Shown: positions 60,479-64,000 of the stretch, in pieces
Layout: each line of letters opens with the position of its first letter
How positions within the stretch are numbered: position 1 is the stretch's first letter
From: Atherinomorus stipes
Taxonomy: Eukaryota > Chordata > Actinopteri > Atheriniformes > Atherinidae
Direction: 5' to 3'
Assembly (NCBI GenBank): GCA_023101725.1
Contig: JALJCO010010564.1
Coordinates: 1-64,000 of the forward strand
DNA length: 64,000 bases
Notes under the pieces: model-generated
The model's database searches: none
Told to the model about the DNA's origin: nothing
Seen by the model: the letters and a program-made list of their open reading frames with translations, nothing else
Made by a program: the position numbers and the translations under genes

Positions 60479-61548
60479 GAAAACATGCTGCGTGGCGGCG
60501 TTGTATTTTTTGATGATGACTGAATCCTTCGACCACACATATGTTGCTTAAAAACGCCCACATTCTGTTACGTAAACTCCATCTTTCACTAAAGCAGGAT
60601 TAGAAAATTGTGCTATGTGTCATGTTTTAAACCAACAAAAGCCAAAGGATTTTTTTCTTTTTAAAGCTGCACCATTAGTAAATGAAATCTACACATACAG
60701 TACAGGACAGGTTGAAGCAAAACAACCTCTTGGGGAGATATTTGTGTCAGGCTTAGGGCCAAACTGTGGGGATTCTCCACTTTATGCAATAACATTAAAA
60801 GGACCGAAACCTTGCCATTATTTACGGGCCACCAAGCTTTCAACAAATACTTCGCTGTATCGCTGAATAGAAGAATTAATTTCCTAATGGACCCAACCGG
60901 CTCAGTCAGAGTCAGATCTCATCACGGTGAGGTTCAGCTGTCCTGTAAAAGAATCCTGCGTGATAATTACTGACCTGAAGCAGCCAAGTTGGAGACAGGA
61001 CCCACCACCTACCGAGGAACAAACTGCACCCACAATGTGCAGGCTGGATGACCCGTCCATGAGAAAACACCAACGATTAGTCTTCCTAACCAGCCTTCTG
61101 TAGCTGGGAAATTCTAATGGACCATCTCGTTGTCCCTCATAGTTTTTGATTATATATTTTTTAACCATAGATCTTATTATTTGTGATACGACTGCAGCGT
61201 TTTTGTTATATGAGGAAGTAAAGAAACATTTGTGTGTTCTGCTTGTAAAGATCCAGAGATCTGTCTGATTTGAACTGTTTGCCAACTGCTGGTATATGTT
61301 ATCCAAGACAGATTTAAGCTTTGAATTGGAGAATTACGGTTCAGTCAGTTTAGTTACTGGATATCTCGGTCAACTATAACAATCTGCTCCTGCTAACTGC
61401 ATCCGGTTAGTAAAGGCAGGTTCAACACAGTGAAAGGAGTGATAGATGATTGCTGGATACCTTCTATGATAAAGTCCAGTTCACATCTATTCCAGAGATG
61501 TAACGAGCTGAAAAAAGTCAGAAAACCCAGTAGACATACTGGTTCCGA
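60479..61548. other. Unique stretch, no recognised gene
   Basis: No repeat ends or coding motifs are recognised. Confidence 0.4.
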
Positions 61549-62112
61549 ATGGTTTAACATCCTAATGGGACCAGTAGGTTCCAAATGGTTTTACATTCGA
61601 ATGGGACCAGTAGGTTCCTATTGGACCAGTAGGTTCCTAATGGTTTTACATCCTAATGGGACCAGTAGGTTCCTAATGGTTTTACATCCTAATGGGACCA
61701 GTAGGCTCCTAATGGTTTTATGTCTTAATGGGACCAGTATGTTCCTAATTGTTTTATATCCTAACGAGACCAGTAGGTTCATAATGGTTTTATGTCCTAA
61801 TGGGACCAGTAGGCTCCTAATGGTTTTATATCCTAATGGGGCCAGTAGGTTCCTAATGGTTTTATATCCTAATGGGACCAGTAGGTTCATAATGGTTTTA
61901 CGTCCTAATGGGACCAGTAGGCTCCTAATGGTTTTATATCCTAATGGGACCAGTAGGCTCCTAATGGTTTTATATCCTAATGGGGCCAGTAGGTTCATAA
62001 TGGTTTTACGTCCTAATAGGACCAGTAGGCTCCTAATGGTTTTATATCCTAATGGGGCCAGTAGGTTCCTAATGGTTTTACGTCCTAATGGGACCAGTAG
62101 GTCCCAATGGTT
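61549..62112 (+). repeat. 36-bp minisatellite, about 16 units
   Basis: The unit runs ATGGTTTTATATCCTAATGG then GACCAGTAGGTTCCTA. Units differ by single substitutions (for example GGTTCC or GGCTCC, and CATCC, TATCC or CGTCC). One unit near 61620 is shortened. The period is divisible by three and free of stops in two frames, so the apparent repeat proteins on both strands are not evidence of a gene. Confidence 0.95.
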
Positions 62113-63759
62113 TCTTATAATGTTTTCCATTGTTATTCCAATTCCTGTTAGAAGCCTAATGGTTCCCAGTGGTTTTTCCTACTGGTATTCTCCTGGATTT
62201 TTCAGCAGTGTAGACACGTCACCATCTACATACCATAAAGGAAAAACCTGATAGAGCAGATAACAATTCAAAGCCTCTGAAACAGACAGAACAGCAAATT
62301 TTTGCCAGAAAGCACTATATAAGGTTCTGGATTAGCCTTCTTGGAACAGATGAAACTACCTGACAGTCAGAGAAAGCCCCGACATCCCTGCAGACCTCTC
62401 TGAGGCCGTGTGATGGGACAGACATGCAGGGCTGTACCAGGACTGGGTCAGCAGCGTTTAATGATGATGTGAAGAACGACAGCAGCGGCTGGGTGAGTTC
62501 TGACATGTATGGGATTATGCTGTCTGCCACATGCAGGAAGGTTGATTGGACAGCGTCTGACAATCCAAATGACCCAAACATTTTGTGATGCAGGGCTGCA
62601 ATTGAGTCAGTTACCTGACAGTCAAATGGAGTTGCAGACAACAAGTTAAAAAACAGCTGCATTGCAGGTTTGGCAACGGATTACAAAGGAGGAAGGCTTG
62701 CTTGGGTCCAGGGCTCAAGACTTGGCCCATTTCTCCAATTACATAACCACATTCTTAAACCTTTTCTGATAATTTGAAATTAAATTGTACATGTTAAAAC
62801 TTATGTTTTGCTCAGCTGCAAGTGGATGCACTTTAATAATAACATGACCAAAAATGGAGAAGAAAAGTGTGTGTGTGTCCATATTTCAGGGCCGAGCTGT
62901 AAATCATCCAGCTGCTTTTTACTTTAGAGGAAATAAGACTTTGTTTTGATCCAGAGTGTGCTGACGCAGGAGGAGTGAACTGCAAAAACATGAAGTGTGA
63001 GAAAGAAAGGGAGCTGTTTGAGTCCTCAGCAAGGATAAAGTTCTGAGTCAACCCTTCACAGATCAAATGCAAAGGGCTTTTCTTCAGATAATGGTTCTGT
63101 TATAACTGTCTCTACATCTATGAAAGTTCTAGTCGATCATGTTGTATTTACACTTCATTTATATCCCGGGTGATGAGAGTGATGACCAAGCTGTTTTCAG
63201 ACAAGCAGCAGCAGATGGTTGCTGTAGCAGACAAGCATTTTGTGAATGAAACAATAATTTATCATTTTAAAGGATGGCCCACAGTCTGTGGGAAAATGTG
63301 TTCAGCCTCAGCAATTTTCATTCTGTGTTCGGTTTGTTAAATGATGCACTGATTTCCAGCCTGAACTGCCAATCAGAGAGCTTTGTAGCACACCTCATCC
63401 GTCATAACATCGTCAGTGGTAAGCAACATGGTAGCAGAAGCAGACTGTTTACTGTGAGTGGAAATCAGGGTTAACAAAAACAATCAGCCCCAAATACGGG
63501 TGTTTGTTTCAGAAAGAACTCGTTTAAAGTTCAAGACAGATGATCAGAAATGAGAATGGGATTTTTCAGGTCTGATCTTGTGCCTTTGGGAAGGAAAATA
63601 TTTTCTCCTGAACAAAAATCTGCTGCTAAACGAGTTTGTATCCAACTTTTCTTTCTTTAACAGTGATAATCATCACATTTCCATAACGCCTGCCAAGTAG
63701 CTAGTCTGGTTTTTAATGAACAAAGGATGTAAAACTATGTTGCACAGCAATGTTTTGAA
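62113..63759. other. Unique stretch, no recognised gene
   Basis: A minus-strand frame of 115 codons (62315-62662) has no recognised domain and no splice context. Confidence 0.3.
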
Positions 63760-63987
63760 GGAGTGATGACATCATAGCAGTATAAACTATTTCATATAGC
63801 TTATATCGCTTCATATGTTAATTCTCCAAAGAAAAAAAACGTCACTTTTTTCAGCGGGGGATTGTTTTGGTGCTAGACTTGCCTCTTCAGTGAAAGAGTT
63901 GGTTTATCCGGAGTATAAGTTGGCTTCATTTTGATTGGCTACACGTTATTTGGCTATAACCTTATTTAGAGAAAGTTGGTCAAGCTG
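63760..63987 (-). repeat. Dispersed repeat, copy 2 (inverted relative to 20750-20986)
   Basis: The reverse complement matches 20750-20986 along its length; the copy may run out of the window. Confidence 0.75.
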
Positions 63988-64000
63988 CACTAGCTGTCGG

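Noticed and set aside
61430..62251. A 273-codon + strand frame and a 170-codon minus-strand frame
   Set aside because: Produced by the 36-bp minisatellite; period divisible by three and both strands open.
62315..62662. A 115-codon minus-strand frame
   Set aside because: Composition is protein-like but no family is recognised and no supporting signals are visible.

Overview
The window looks like an intergenic and intronic stretch of a ray-finned fish (teleost) genome. There is no bacterial gene architecture. Microsatellites are abundant, and most of the recognisable sequence is DNA transposons with ends typical of fish: hAT elements with 8-bp target duplications, Tc1-like elements flanked by TA, and TTAA-flanked miniature elements. 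A tRNA-derived SINE and a LINE reverse-transcriptase fragment are also present. The species cannot be named from the sequence.

Only one host protein-coding exon is identified with confidence: the first coding exon of a DOC2-family gene, closest to doc2b, at 27406-27718 on the + strand. It encodes the N-terminal Munc13-interacting segment and ends at a phase-1 splice donor. No C2-domain exon is recognised downstream, so the rest of the window to 64000 is probably the first intron or lies beyond the gene. A second, weak candidate is a small three-exon gene at about 600-2618. It has a CCAAT box and CRE-like site just upstream of a Kozak ATG, but I do not recognise the product.

Layout: 1-2.7 kb holds the small-gene candidate; 2.8-5.2 kb a hAT MITE, a 26 x 18-bp minisatellite and long poly-C tracts; 7.0-11.55 kb a near-complete hAT transposon with a perfect 8-bp target duplication, a broken ZBED-like transposase and an internal 2.1-kb almost pure purine tract; 13.7-18.4 kb TTAA-flanked long-inverted-repeat elements; 20.7-24.6 kb a LINE fragment and clustered MITEs; 25-28.4 kb the doc2b promoter and exon; 28.4-46 kb nested MITEs, in places three levels deep; 46-50 kb large TTAA elements and a composite fold-back element; 50.7-51.9 kb a complete but inactive Tc1-like element; 55-60.5 kb more TTAA, Tc1 and hAT insertions, several inside one another; 61.5-62.1 kb a 36-bp minisatellite.

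The strongest theme is a set of unrelated short elements that share the TTAA target and mostly the ends TTAAAGGRR. These ends recall the T2/Kolobok group. They insert into each other and sometimes share a single TTAA. No active transposase for them is visible here, so they would have to be mobilised in trans.
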